A stretch of DNA of 46,063 nucleotides from JAVBOD01 sp031551045. Lineage in GTDB: Bacteria > Bacteroidota > Bacteroidia > Bacteroidales > UBA932. The notes beneath the pieces are model-generated. The model saw nothing but the letters and a program-made list of their open reading frames with translations, ran no database searches and was not told where the DNA came from. Every line of letters begins with the position of its first letter. The stretch's first letter is position 1. The stretch is from contig JAVBOD010000077.1 in assembly GCA_031551045.1 (NCBI GenBank), forward strand, positions 1 to 46,063, in the 5' to 3' direction. Positions 7,769 through 15,579 of the stretch are shown in pieces. The position numbers were made by a program, and so were the translations under genes.

Positions 7769-8033
7769 GCGAGGTCGTCTTTGTTTTCAATAAGTTTTTG
7801 GATAAATTTTCTGCTTTTCTGCCGCTTGATATATTTTTCTACGGCCATTGCATCCGCACGGAACAAGGAAATCGGGATGCATAGCTTGAGTTCCCACGGT
7901 ATATATTTGGCGGTGTATTTATCCATTCTTACAGGATTGTTATGTTGGTACAATCTTTTCTCTACATCTTCCGTCTGTCCGATGTAAAATTTGTCAGCCG
8001 CCGGGGGGAATATAAGATATATACATAAAACAT
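7726..8033 (-). pseudogene. GIY-YIG nuclease family gene, frameshifted
   Basis: Small GIY-YIG proteins of about 80-100 residues are single-domain nuclease-like proteins common in Bacteroidota. Reading from the ATG at 8033 gives MFYVYILYSP, then a run of six G (8003-8008 on the plus strand) shifts the frame. The correct frame resumes with AADKFYIGQTEDVEKRLYQHN and runs through DKYTAKYIPWELKLC, SLFRADAMAVEKYIKRQKS and RKFIQKLIENKDD to a stop at 7726. The duplicated start at 7648 has four G and no shift, so the extra GG is the lesion. Possible explanations are a sequencing error, decay or slippage-based switching. The ATG is 3 bases past the U-run of the tRNA-Asn terminator. Confidence 0.75.
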
Positions 8034-8036
8034 AAC

Positions 8037-8068
8037 AAAAAAGGCATCCATGTTTTTTGATGCCTTTT
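8037..8068 (-). terminator. Intrinsic terminator after tRNA-Asn
   Basis: AAAAGGCATC (8039-8048) pairs with GATGCCTTTT (8059-8068) around a 10-base loop. On the minus strand six T follow the stem. The hairpin begins one base after the 3' end of tRNA-Asn, as expected for a tRNA transcript terminator. Confidence 0.85.
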
Positions 8069-8069
8069 G

Positions 8070-8143
8070 CTCCTCAGCTAGGACTTGAACCTAGGACCCC
8101 CTGATTAACAGTCAGGTGCTCTAACCGACTGAGCTACTGAGGA
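8070..8143 (-). tRNA. tRNA-Asn (anticodon GTT)
   Basis: The 74-base gene folds as a full cloverleaf. The acceptor stem is TCCTCAG with CTGAGGA and the discriminator is G. The D arm is GCTCAGTCGGTTAGAGC. The anticodon stem is CCTGA/TCAGG with loop CTGTTAA, so the anticodon is GTT. The T arm is CTAGG-TTCAAGT-CCTAG. CCA is not encoded. A canonical promoter lies upstream at 8491-8520, but three tRNA-like degenerate copies stand between it and this gene, so the tRNA must be cut from a long leader. Confidence 0.97.
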
Positions 8144-8165
8144 ATATTTTTCGTTCTTTATTTCA

Positions 8166-8249
8166 TCCTCTCCCGACATGTATCGGGTTGAACTTTGGCT
8201 CCCTGATTAATCCCGCAAAGCGGGACTCAACCGACTGAGCTACTGAGGA
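8166..8249 (-). repeat. tRNA-Asn-like tandem copy 1
   Basis: The 5' side (acceptor strand and D arm, TCCTCAGTAGCTCAGTCGGTT) is identical to tRNA-Asn. The 5' half of the anticodon arm is replaced by a hairpin CCCGCTTTGCGGG, while TTAATCAGG is kept. The T stem is replaced by a hairpin CCCGATACATGTCGGG, and the 3' acceptor strand is reduced to GAGGA. No anticodon can be assigned, so it should not be annotated as a tRNA. The repeat period to the next copy is 106 bp. Confidence 0.8.
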
Positions 8250-8271
8250 ATATTTTCCGTTCTTTATTTCA

Positions 8272-8354
8272 TCCTCTCCCGACGTGTATCGAGTTGAACT
8301 TTGGCTCCTGATTAATCCCGCAAGGCGGGACTCAACCGACTGAGCTACTGAGGA
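8272..8354 (-). repeat. tRNA-Asn-like tandem copy 2
   Basis: This has the same architecture as the copy at 8166-8249, with hairpins CCCGCCTTGCGGG and CTCGATACACGTCGGG; the latter has one broken or wobble pair. It is one base shorter, lacking a C in the CTGATTAAT region. The spacer to the neighbouring copies (TATTTTCCGTTCTTTATTTCA type) is also conserved, so the unit of duplication is about 105 bp. Confidence 0.8.
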
Positions 8355-8376
8355 ATATTTTTTGTTCTTTATTTCA

Positions 8377-8460
8377 TCCTCTCCCGACGTGTATCGGGTT
8401 GAACTTTGGCTCCCTGATTAATCCCGCAAGGCGGGACTCAACCGACTGAGCTACTGAGGA
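8377..8460 (-). repeat. tRNA-Asn-like tandem copy 3 (promoter-proximal)
   Basis: This is the first element transcribed from the promoter at 8491-8520. Its hairpins are CCCGCCTTGCGGG and CCCGATACACGTCGGG. The D arm and acceptor 5' strand match tRNA-Asn exactly. Confidence 0.8.
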
Positions 8461-8490
8461 ATATTTTTTGTTGTTTTTCACAACGGAGTG

Positions 8491-8520
8491 CAAAGGTAAA
8501 TGTTTTTACGAAATCTGCAA
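8491..8520 (-). promoter_or_regulatory. Promoter of the tRNA-Asn array
   Basis: On the minus strand TTG (8518-8520) is followed by 19 bases and TACCTTTG (8491-8498), a perfect Bacteroidota promoter. Transcription would start near 8484, before the first tRNA-like copy. The same arrangement precedes tRNA-Met at 34916-34945. Confidence 0.85.
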
Positions 8521-8577
8521 AACAAATTTTTAGTATCTTTACAAAATCAAAGATAGTGGCTTTATTAGTAATTGATT

Positions 8578-9030
8578 ATGACGAAGGCGGATTATAAAAA
8601 ACGAATAATCGAAGCATGTATAACCCTTTTGCGCGAGACAGCGGCCAATGCCAAACGCGAAATGGACGACGCCCAGCAACAGGCTAACGACTACGGACAA
8701 CCCAAAGACCGTTACGATTCGTTTCGTACCAAACTGATGCGTACGCGCGATATGTTTGCCAAACAATATGCCTTGGCTAACGAAAATATCAAACGGTTGG
8801 AAGAATTCGATTGTAACAAGTTATCGGAAAAAGTGGAGTACGGTTGCGTGGTGATTACCGACAAGCAACGTCTCTTTGTGGCGTTGGGCTTGGGAAAAAT
8901 TCCGGTGGACGATATTGCGTTTTATGCCATATCGTTGAACGTACCGGTTTTCGAAGCGATGAAAGGCCGTAAAAAGGGCGATAGCTTTACGTTTAATGGC
9001 ATCCGGCAAGAGATAAAAGATGTTTTTTAG
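8578..9030 (+). CDS. Gre-factor-like protein (transcription elongation factor family, hypothetical)
   Basis: This is a cytoplasmic protein of 150 residues. The N-terminal half is a charged helical hairpin (ADYKKRIIEACITLLRETAANAKREMDDAQQQANDYG, then RDMFAKQYALANENIKRLEEF). The C-terminal half contains VEYGCVVITDKQRLFVALGLG and GRKKGDSFTFNG, which resembles the FKBP-like domain of GreA/GreB. I infer an RNA-polymerase-binding or Gre-related role from this coiled-coil plus FKBP-like layout; the acidic tip residues of GreA were not verified. The ATG at 8578 is preferred over a TTG six bases upstream. It is close to rmuC (48 bp), so the two may be co-transcribed. Confidence 0.7.
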   Translation: MTKADYKKRIIEACITLLRETAANAKREMDDAQQQANDYGQPKDRYDSFRTKLMRTRDMFAKQYALANENIKRLEEFDCNKLSEKVEYGCVVITDKQRLFVALGLGKIPVDDIAFYAISLNVPVFEAMKGRKKGDSFTFNGIRQEIKDVF

Positions 9031-9078
9031 CTTGTGCTCCTATATAATTTTACTACCTTTACCTTTTTAAATATTGTT

Positions 9079-10344
9079 ATGGAATTGTTGTATCTCTTTA
9101 TAGGCCTGCTGGTTGGCGGCGTGGTTGTTTTCCTGTTAAAAAAACCGGATAACAGACGTGCAGAACAGTTGTTGCAGGAGTTAGCGGCGGCTAAAGCGGA
9201 ACAGGTAGGTTTGGAAGCGGAAAACAAGCATCTCTATAAAACAAATGCTACGCTCGAGGCCGAGAAAAAGGCCTTGCTTGAAAAGTTGGAAGAGCAAAAG
9301 GAAAATTTGGAAAACGTGCGTAAGCAAATGTATGCCGAGTTTCAGGTGATGGCCAATAAAATCATGGATGACAAAAGCCGGAAACTGGTAGATGTGAACG
9401 AGGAAAAGTTGGCGAACATCCTGAATCCGCTCAAAGAAAAAATCCATTTATTTGAGAAGAAAGTAGAAGAAACATATAGCGCTGAAACACGCGAAAAAGC
9501 GGCGCTCCGTAAAGAGTTAGAGCAAATTGTGGCGGCTAACCGGCAAATGACGGAAGAGGCGAATAAACTGACGAAGGCATTGAAAGGCGACAGCAAAACG
9601 CAAGGCGACTGGGGCGAAGTGCAGTTGGAGTTGTTATTGGAAAAAGCCGGACTGCAACGCGATATTCATTTCCGTCGGCAGGAAAATTTCAAAACGGAAG
9701 ACGGCGCCAACGTACGTCCCGACTTTGTGATTAATCTTCCCGAGGGCAAAAATTTTATTATAGATAGTAAAGTTTCGCTTACGGCTTACGAGAATTATTT
9801 CAATACGGATGAAGAAACGTCGCGTGTAAAATTCTTACAGGAGCATGTGAACAGTTTGGCGCGCCATATTGCCGATTTGGGAAGCAAAAATTATCAACAT
9901 TTGTATGGTATCAATCCTCCCGATTATGTGTTTTTATTTGTACCTATCGAGCCGGCGCTGACCGTGGCGTTGCAAACCGACCATTCGCTGTTCGACAAGG
10001 CGTTGGCGCGAAACGTGGTGCTGGTTACAACCTCCACGCTATTGGCTACCTTGCGTACCATTTCTTTCATTTGGAAACAGGAAAACCAACGCCGCAACGT
10101 GTTGGAAATTGCAAAGGAAGGCGGTGCGTTATATGATAAATTTGTCGGCTTTGTGACCGATTTGATTGGAGTTGGCAAGAAAATTGATGATGCAAAAGAC
10201 GGCTACAAAGATGCTATGAATAAATTGGTAGAATCGCCCAAAAAAGGCGATACGATAATCGGACGCGTGGAAAAAATTAAGAGCCTGGGGGCCAATGCCA
10301 CCAAGGCGTTACCGCAATCGTTATTAGATAGGATAGATAATTAA
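9079..10344 (+). CDS. rmuC: RmuC-family DNA recombination protein
   Basis: RmuC proteins limit inversions at short inverted repeats and are predicted nucleases. This 421-residue protein starts with a membrane helix (MELLYLFIGLLVGGVVVFLL). A long coiled coil follows to about residue 165, then the RmuC domain with its marker GDSKTQGDWGEVQLELLLEKAGL and the PD-(D/E)XK-like strands RPDFVINLPEGKNFIIDSKVSL. The tail ends in GRVEKIKSLGANATKALPQSLLDRI, also typical. I chose the ATG at 9079 because the GTG or TTG codons farther upstream would put unrelated residues before the membrane helix. A TACCTTTA box lies at 9054-9061. Confidence 0.93.
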   Translation: MELLYLFIGLLVGGVVVFLLKKPDNRRAEQLLQELAAAKAEQVGLEAENKHLYKTNATLEAEKKALLEKLEEQKENLENVRKQMYAEFQVMANKIMDDKSRKLVDVNEEKLANILNPLKEKIHLFEKKVEETYSAETREKAALRKELEQIVAANRQMTEEANKLTKALKGDSKTQGDWGEVQLELLLEKAGLQRDIHFRRQENFKTEDGANVRPDFVINLPEGKNFIIDSKVSLTAYENYFNTDEETSRVKFLQEHVNSLARHIADLGSKNYQHLYGINPPDYVFLFVPIEPALTVALQTDHSLFDKALARNVVLVTTSTLLATLRTISFIWKQENQRRNVLEIAKEGGALYDKFVGFVTDLIGVGKKIDDAKDGYKDAMNKLVESPKKGDTIIGRVEKIKSLGANATKALPQSLLDRIDN

Positions 10345-10375
10345 TTGACGAAGGAAATGTTAAAAATATTTTTTA

Positions 10376-10490
10376 ACCGCAAAGAAAGAGGAAAGGCCGC
10401 GAAGTTTTGAAACAGATTGCTTCGCTACACTCGCAATGACGCGCGTTGTGAACCTTAGTGCTACTTTGTGTGCTTAGTGGTTAAATGAAA
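10376..10490. repeat. Degenerate dispersed repeats in the rmuC-kinase gap
   Basis: The 265-bp gap holds AACCGCAAAGAAAG near 10376, an ACAGATTGCTTCGCTACACTCGCAATGACG segment (10413-10442, written in parts: ACAGATTGCTTCGC, then TACACTCGCAATGACG), and GTGCTTAGTGGTTAAAT near 10470-10486. The middle part belongs to the same family as 2516-2572. The outer parts form a poor inverted repeat. No gene is visible in this gap. Confidence 0.55.
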
Positions 10491-10609
10491 TTGGACAAAT
10501 AAATTAAAACATTTAATAAACAAAAAAAGCCATACTAAATATCTATTTCAAAGGCGGATGTTGTTATCAATATTCCCCTTTTGGGAGTTAGGGGCTTGTC
10601 TTTTTACTT

Positions 10610-11587
10610 ATGAAAAAAATTCTCGGAGTAGGAAATGCATTGGTCGATATATTGGCCTCACTGAAAAATGAAATTTTATTAGAAAAGTTCTCGCTGCCGC
10701 GAGGCAGCATGCAGCATGTGGATGAAAACACCAGCAACCGCATTTGGAAAGATTTACGCACCTTAGGCGTGCAGCAAGTAGCCGGCGGTTGTGCGGCAAA
10801 CACCATTGCCGGTGTGGCGCAGTTGGGCATGGATGCCGCTTTTATTGGGAAAGTGGGCGACGACGAGTTGGGACGCGCCTTTGCCGAAGACCAGCGCAAT
10901 CATTGGATCCGGCCGGTGCTCTTGAAAAGCAACACTTCTACGGGGCGTTGCATGGTATTTATCTCGCCCGATTCCGAACGTACGATGGCAACGTATCTGG
11001 GTGCAGCCATTGAGCTTACCGGCCAAGATTTAAACGAAAATATGTTTGCCGGCTACGATTATTTTCACATAGAAGGATACCTTGTGCAAAACCATGAATT
11101 GATAAGGCGTGCCGTGGAATTGGCCAAAGCGCATAACATGACGGTTTCGCTCGATATGGCCAGCTACAACGTAGTCGAAGCAAATAAGGCGTTTTTGTTA
11201 GATGTCGTAAAAAATTATGTGGACATTGTATTTGCCAACGAAGCGGAAGCGGAAATTTTTACCGGAAAAACACCTCACGAAGCGCTCGATGAGTTAAGCA
11301 GCATGACGGAAGTGGCGGTAGTGAAAATCGGAGCCGAAGGCTCGCTGGTGCAGCGAAAAGGCGAGAAGCATGTAATAACCGCTTGTCCGACAAACGCAAT
11401 TGATGCAACCGGCGCCGGCGACTTGTATGCTTCCGGATTTTTATATGGCCATTCATTGGGCTTGCCGCTTGAAAAATGTGGCGGAATCGGTTCGTTGGTT
11501 GCCGCCAATGTCGTGGAAATGATAGGCCCGAAGATAGACGAAAAACGTTGGCACAACATAAAGGAGCGAATACAGCAAATGATTTAA
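10610..11587 (+). CDS. PfkB-family carbohydrate/nucleoside kinase (adenosine kinase-like)
   Basis: PfkB kinases phosphorylate sugars or nucleosides with ATP in the cytoplasm. The 325-residue protein shows the N-terminal GVGNALVDI strand, the substrate-site GG pair at 59-60 in QQVAGGCAANT, and the second signature IDATGAGDLYASGFLYG with the catalytic D271 and anion hole GAG. The fold resembles the adenosine/ribokinase branch, and close Bacteroidota relatives are usually annotated adenosine kinase, but the substrate cannot be read from the sequence. It lies 11 bp before aroB on the same strand, so the two are probably one operon. Confidence 0.88.
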   Translation: MKKILGVGNALVDILASLKNEILLEKFSLPRGSMQHVDENTSNRIWKDLRTLGVQQVAGGCAANTIAGVAQLGMDAAFIGKVGDDELGRAFAEDQRNHWIRPVLLKSNTSTGRCMVFISPDSERTMATYLGAAIELTGQDLNENMFAGYDYFHIEGYLVQNHELIRRAVELAKAHNMTVSLDMASYNVVEANKAFLLDVVKNYVDIVFANEAEAEIFTGKTPHEALDELSSMTEVAVVKIGAEGSLVQRKGEKHVITACPTNAIDATGAGDLYASGFLYGHSLGLPLEKCGGIGSLVAANVVEMIGPKIDEKRWHNIKERIQQMI

Positions 11588-11598
11588 TACGTGGTATT

Positions 11599-12618
11599 AT
11601 GAATAAAATAATCATCAATGGTGCGGCTACCGATTCGTTGATTTTGATAGGGGAGTCTATCAAAAACCTGGCGCATCATATTCCGGAAGGAAAGATTGTG
11701 GTGATTACCGATGCTAATGTGAACCGCTTGTACAATACGCTTTTCCATCAATATCCCGTAATTGAAATCCAAGCGGGAGAAGAACAAAAAACATTGGAAA
11801 CAGCGAATTATTTGTACGGGCAATTAATCGCGTTGGAGGCCGACCGCGCTACGTTTATCGTAGGTATCGGCGGCGGCGTGGTATGCGATATTGCCGGTTT
11901 TGTAGCCTCGACTTATATGCGCGGATTGGATTTCGGATTTGTGGCTACAAGCCTTCTGGCGCAAGTCGATGCCAGCGTGGGCGGCAAAAACGGCGTGAAC
12001 TTCCGGCGATTCAAAAACATGGTGGGCACGTTCAATCAACCGGAATTTGTAATTTGCGATATCGATTTGTTGAAAACACTTCCCGAAAATGAAATCCGTT
12101 GCGGCCTGGGCGAAATTGTGAAACACGCTATCATTGCCGACGAAGAACTATTCGCATTGTTGGAAGAACACTCCGATAAAATTTTAGCTTTGGATAAAGA
12201 GCTGGTTGAAAAAGTGGTTACCGATTCTTTATTGATAAAATCGGATATTGTAAATCGCGACGAGAGGGAGGCGAACGAGCGGCGCCTGTTGAACTTCGGA
12301 CATACGGTGGGGCATGCCGTGGAAAAGGCTACCGGCTTGACACACGGCGAAGCGTTGGGTGTCGGCATTACGGCAGCTTCTAAATTGTCGAAAAAACGAG
12401 GCCTGTTGAGCCATGCCGATTATCAGCGGATTATTGCCTTGCTGAAAAAATTACATTTACCAACGGAAACCGAGGTGTCTGACGAGGAATTGGTGCAAGC
12501 CATTCGCTTGGATAAAAAGCGGGAAGGAGAGGCTCTCAACATGGTGCTGATTACTAAAATCGGTCATGCCTTAGTCGAAAAAATTTCCTTGGACGAATTG
12601 GAAGAAGCAATAAAATAA
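11599..12618 (+). CDS. aroB: 3-dehydroquinate synthase
   Basis: AroB converts DAHP to 3-dehydroquinate, the second step of the shikimate pathway, using NAD and a divalent metal. The 339-residue protein has the NAD loop VGIGGGVVCD (88-97), the block ATSLLAQVDASVGGKNGVN, and the metal ligands in GLGEIVKHA (Glu), NFGHTVGHAVE (His) and THGEA (His). I chose the ATG at 11599, which gives MNKIIINGAA; an in-frame start at 11476 would overlap the upstream kinase by about 110 bp and add residues not found in the family. It is slightly shorter than the ~350-360 norm. AroD is encoded 164 bp downstream. Confidence 0.95.
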   Translation: MNKIIINGAATDSLILIGESIKNLAHHIPEGKIVVITDANVNRLYNTLFHQYPVIEIQAGEEQKTLETANYLYGQLIALEADRATFIVGIGGGVVCDIAGFVASTYMRGLDFGFVATSLLAQVDASVGGKNGVNFRRFKNMVGTFNQPEFVICDIDLLKTLPENEIRCGLGEIVKHAIIADEELFALLEEHSDKILALDKELVEKVVTDSLLIKSDIVNRDEREANERRLLNFGHTVGHAVEKATGLTHGEALGVGITAASKLSKKRGLLSHADYQRIIALLKKLHLPTETEVSDEELVQAIRLDKKREGEALNMVLITKIGHALVEKISLDELEEAIK

Positions 12619-12648
12619 AGAGTATTGTTGTTTTAGTATAGCTTCTAT

Positions 12649-12745
12649 TGTTATTCTGAGCGAAGCGAAGAATCTGCCCGTCATTGCGAACGAAGTGACG
12701 CAATCTATTCCGATTTACAGATTCTTCGCTTCGCTCAGAATGACA
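12649..12745. repeat. 97-bp palindromic element, copy 2
   Basis: The ends 12649-12676 and 12718-12745 form the same 28-bp inverted repeat as 4148-4244, with one mismatch in the left arm (TGTTATTCTGAG instead of TGTCATTCTGAG). The centre differs from copy 1 by only a few bases. It lies between aroB and aroD and could add a strong hairpin to any transcript crossing it. Confidence 0.85.
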
Positions 12746-12782
12746 AAAAGCGTCCACATCTATAAAAAATAAACCAGTTACT

Positions 12783-13418
12783 ATGATTTGTATAAGTCTT
12801 TCAAAATCGTCGTTTCCTCAATTGCTGCAACAGGTGGAGAAAGCCGGCATGGCCGAAATCCGCCTCGATTTGCTGTCGCTTTCTTCGAATGAAATTCAAC
12901 AACTTTTTACTGTACACGGAAAAAAATTAATAGCCGCTTGCCGTCCCGGAACGCATTCCGATGTGGAGCGGATGAATATCTTGAAACTGGCTGTTGACAA
13001 CGGTTGCGCTTATGTCGATATGGAGATCGATGCGCCGGGCGCGTTTTTAGATGAGCTTATTCCGTATGCGAAAAAGAAAGGCTGCAACGTCATTTTATCC
13101 TACCACAATTTCGAATCAATGCCCGAGAAAGAAGCGTTGATGCTCGTTATTATGGAGTGTATGCTATGCGGCGCCGATATCGTAAAAATAGCCGTGCGCA
13201 CACAATCGGAAGCCGAAGTGGCCATGTTGTTATCCTTGTATGCCGGCTATGAAAATCTGGTAGCTATCGGCATGGGCGAAAAAGGAAAAATTTCCCGCAT
13301 AGCCTCTTTATTTTTAGGCGCCCCTTTTACCTACGCTGCGCCGGACGATGGCGAACCCACGGCGCCCGGCCAATTTACCGAAAGCGAAATGCGCGAATTG
13401 CTGCGGTTGATTCGGTAG
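12783..13418 (+). CDS. aroD: 3-dehydroquinate dehydratase, type I
   Basis: AroD dehydrates 3-dehydroquinate to 3-dehydroshikimate through a Schiff base. The 211-residue protein is a compact type I enzyme (usual length about 225-255). Key residues are visible: the substrate-binding E25/R27 in AEIRLDLL, R54 in ACRPG, the catalytic H108 in SYHNFE, the Schiff-base K135 in DIVKIAVR, and a C-terminal FTYAAPDDGEPTAPGQ loop. No shikimate dehydrogenase domain is fused to it. It follows aroB on the same strand, separated by the 97-bp repeat. Confidence 0.92.
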   Translation: MICISLSKSSFPQLLQQVEKAGMAEIRLDLLSLSSNEIQQLFTVHGKKLIAACRPGTHSDVERMNILKLAVDNGCAYVDMEIDAPGAFLDELIPYAKKKGCNVILSYHNFESMPEKEALMLVIMECMLCGADIVKIAVRTQSEAEVAMLLSLYAGYENLVAIGMGEKGKISRIASLFLGAPFTYAAPDDGEPTAPGQFTESEMRELLRLIR

Positions 13419-13582
13419 TCTCTTATCATTCAAAGGTCGCAAGGAAAAAGCCGGTGGTTTTCAAAACTGCACATTGTGGTAGTGTTGTTGCTTTTTGAAC
13501 AACCTCATGAAAAGGGCAATATTAATATGGCTTTAGTCAAATTTTAAGGGAGCAATTTTCTCCAAACGTGCCGCTGGTTATG

Positions 13583-14359
13583 CTAATAATTCAACCACTG
13601 CTTAAATGCCGCCACTTTCTCGCGGCTCACAATAATTTGTTCTTTGAACGGCGGTTCGACATGTACCACCGCGCGGTTTTGAAAATACGGCTCAATCCGT
13701 TGGATAGCATCGATTTTTAAGATGGTTTGCCGGTTGGCACGGAAAAATAAATCGGGGTCCAGTTCGTTGCATAACTGTTCCAGCGTTTGCTCTACCAAAT
13801 ATTCTTTATGTTGGCCGGTAACGGCAAAGGTACACTTGTTTCTGCTGTAGAAATAAGCTATATCGTCAATTTGCAAGGTAATGAATTTGTCTCCCACATC
13901 GACCAATATCCGCGAGCGGTATTTTTTTCCTTTTCCCTGTACGATTTGCAAAATATCCGCAAGCTGCTCTTGATGGAAGCGCGGCGTTAACTTGGCATGC
14001 AGGTATTCAAAGCGGGTAATGGTTTCGAGTAATCGTTCGCGACGGATGGGCTTCAACAAATAGTCGATGCTGTTAACCGAAAAAGCGCGAATGGCAAACT
14101 CATCGTAGGCCGTAGTAAACACAATCAGGCTGGCCGGTTGGGCTTGTTCAATAAATTGAAACGAATTGCCGTCGGTCAGTTGAATATCCAAAAACAAAAG
14201 GTCGGGATGAGGGATCCGGCTGAAGTGTTCTACCGATTCCTCCACGCTGCCGGGCAATGCCTGTATTTCCCACTCCGGGCGTAGTTCATGGAGCATGTTA
14301 TTCAGCAAGCGGGTAGCCGGAAGCTCGTCTTCAATAATGGCTGCGGTAATTTTACTCAT
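13583..14359 (-). CDS. LytTR-family response regulator
   Basis: This is a DNA-binding two-component regulator of 258 residues. The N-terminal receiver domain has the acidic pair E10/D11, the phosphoacceptor D58 in LLFLDIQL, and K103 in LLKPIRRERL. A LytTR domain begins near residue 150 (KYRSRILVDVGDKFITLQIDDIAYFYS) and includes the typical FFRANRQTILKIDAIQRIEPYFQNRAVV segment. Its start overlaps the end of the sensor kinase gene by 8 bp, so the pair is translationally coupled. LytTR regulators bind direct repeats rather than palindromes; the target genes are unknown. Confidence 0.93.
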   Translation of the reverse strand: MSKITAAIIEDELPATRLLNNMLHELRPEWEIQALPGSVEESVEHFSRIPHPDLLFLDIQLTDGNSFQFIEQAQPASLIVFTTAYDEFAIRAFSVNSIDYLLKPIRRERLLETITRFEYLHAKLTPRFHQEQLADILQIVQGKGKKYRSRILVDVGDKFITLQIDDIAYFYSRNKCTFAVTGQHKEYLVEQTLEQLCNELDPDLFFRANRQTILKIDAIQRIEPYFQNRAVVHVEPPFKEQIIVSREKVAAFKQWLNY

Positions 14360-15392
14360 TCAATAAAGGTGTTTTAACGGTAAAATGGGCGTTGTGCTGT
14401 TCCACCACGATATCCATGCCGCACAACAGTTGATAGCGCATAGAAAGATTTTTCAACCCTTTCCCGGAGGGAATAGCGTCTTTCCGGATACGTATTTCGT
14501 TCCTCACATGCAAGTAATTTCCGGCATCTACCGACAAGTCGATCCGCATCGGTTTGCTTTGGCTGATGACATTGTGTTTGATAACGTTCTCGGCCAGCAG
14601 TTGCAGGGTCAGTGGCGGTACTCGTTTTTCCAGTAATTCCGGCGCAATATTTTTTTGAATATGAATGCAATCTCCCAAACGTACCCGGTGCAGAAAAATA
14701 TAGGAATCTAAAAATTCCAACTCCTCGCGGAGGGTGGTCAACGAGCAGTCGTGGCATTGCAGAATGTAGCGGTACACCTCGGACAAGTGGCGGGTAAACT
14801 GCACCGCATTGGCCGGATTGCATTCAATTTCCGAAATCAGAGCATTCAGGTTATTGAACAAAAAGTGCGGATTTAACTGGCTTTGCAGCGCCTGCAATTT
14901 CGCTTTGGCCGAACTTTCTTCCAATTCTTCGGTCTGTTTCCGCAATAAAATAAAATGATGGTAAAAAATATTTACAATAATTTGCCCTGTAACGACCAAT
15001 TCGACCAACCACACCAGCAACAATATCCGCACACCCCGATTGGGCAGCACAAACGGTTCGTCCCAACCCATCATCCAGCGAACAACGGCCATCATCAGGT
15101 AATTGACGGCCAGTAACAATATTGCCACTAACGGCAGGTAGAGCAATCGCCGGCGGTTATCTTTCAGCATGCCCGGAAAAGCTTTTTTGAGGCGCTTGTT
15201 GAGGTATAGTACGCTGAATCCTACAAAATTGGCAATGAAAATAACCGCGGCCAATGCTTTAACGGAAACACGCACCAAATGTTCGACTTCAGATTGGGAA
15301 TATACGCCTAAGGAAAAGTATGAAAAGCAACCTAAACCCGTAAATAACAGGCAACTGGGGAATAGTTGGTATTTACTGCTAATAATTTTCAT
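14352..15392 (-). CDS. LytS/YehU-type sensor histidine kinase
   Basis: This is an inner-membrane sensor of 346 residues with four predicted membrane helices (about 13-30, 46-64, 85-104, 121-147). A short coiled coil and the His_kinase domain follow; the phosphorylated H176 sits in LQSQLNPHFLFNNLN, the signature of this class. The C-terminal ATPase has N-box LLAENVIKHNVIS and G-box SGKGLKNLSMRYQLL. No extracellular sensor domain is evident, so the signal is likely sensed within the membrane. It is divergent from the hdeD-like gene and forms an operon with the LytTR regulator. Confidence 0.92.
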   Translation of the reverse strand: MKIISSKYQLFPSCLLFTGLGCFSYFSLGVYSQSEVEHLVRVSVKALAAVIFIANFVGFSVLYLNKRLKKAFPGMLKDNRRRLLYLPLVAILLLAVNYLMMAVVRWMMGWDEPFVLPNRGVRILLLVWLVELVVTGQIIVNIFYHHFILLRKQTEELEESSAKAKLQALQSQLNPHFLFNNLNALISEIECNPANAVQFTRHLSEVYRYILQCHDCSLTTLREELEFLDSYIFLHRVRLGDCIHIQKNIAPELLEKRVPPLTLQLLAENVIKHNVISQSKPMRIDLSVDAGNYLHVRNEIRIRKDAIPSGKGLKNLSMRYQLLCGMDIVVEQHNAHFTVKTPLLNE

Positions 15393-15407
15393 TTTTATTT
15401 ATTACGG

Positions 15408-15438
15408 TAAAGATACAAAAAATGAGAGAATCCGTCAA
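15408..15438 (-). promoter_or_regulatory. Promoter of the LytS/LytTR operon
   Basis: On the minus strand TTG (15436-15438) is followed by 20 bases and TATCTTTA (15408-15415), one base away from TAnnTTTG, and lies 16 bp before the kinase start. Confidence 0.6.
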
Positions 15439-15579
15439 ACATTCTGGTTTTCTCTAATTACAATTCAGTCGCCAAAAACAGCATTTCGGTAAAAAAATCG
15501 GCTTGCACATTATGTGTACCTTTATTTTTGTTAGCGAAAAGTGTGTCGAACGGATTGTTAAACTAAAAAATATATTACT

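Noticed and set aside
8144..8460. Tandem 105-bp repeats as a CRISPR array
   Set aside because: The repeated units are over 80 bp and match tRNA-Asn sequence, and the intervals between them are also conserved rather than being unique spacers; no cas genes are nearby.
8166..8460. Calling the three tandem copies functional tRNAs
   Set aside because: The anticodon and T arms are replaced by other hairpins, and the acceptor stem has only five pairs. No anticodon can be read.
11476..11598. Upstream start for aroB
   Set aside because: It would overlap the kinase gene and add about 40 residues absent from the family; ATG 11599 fits better.
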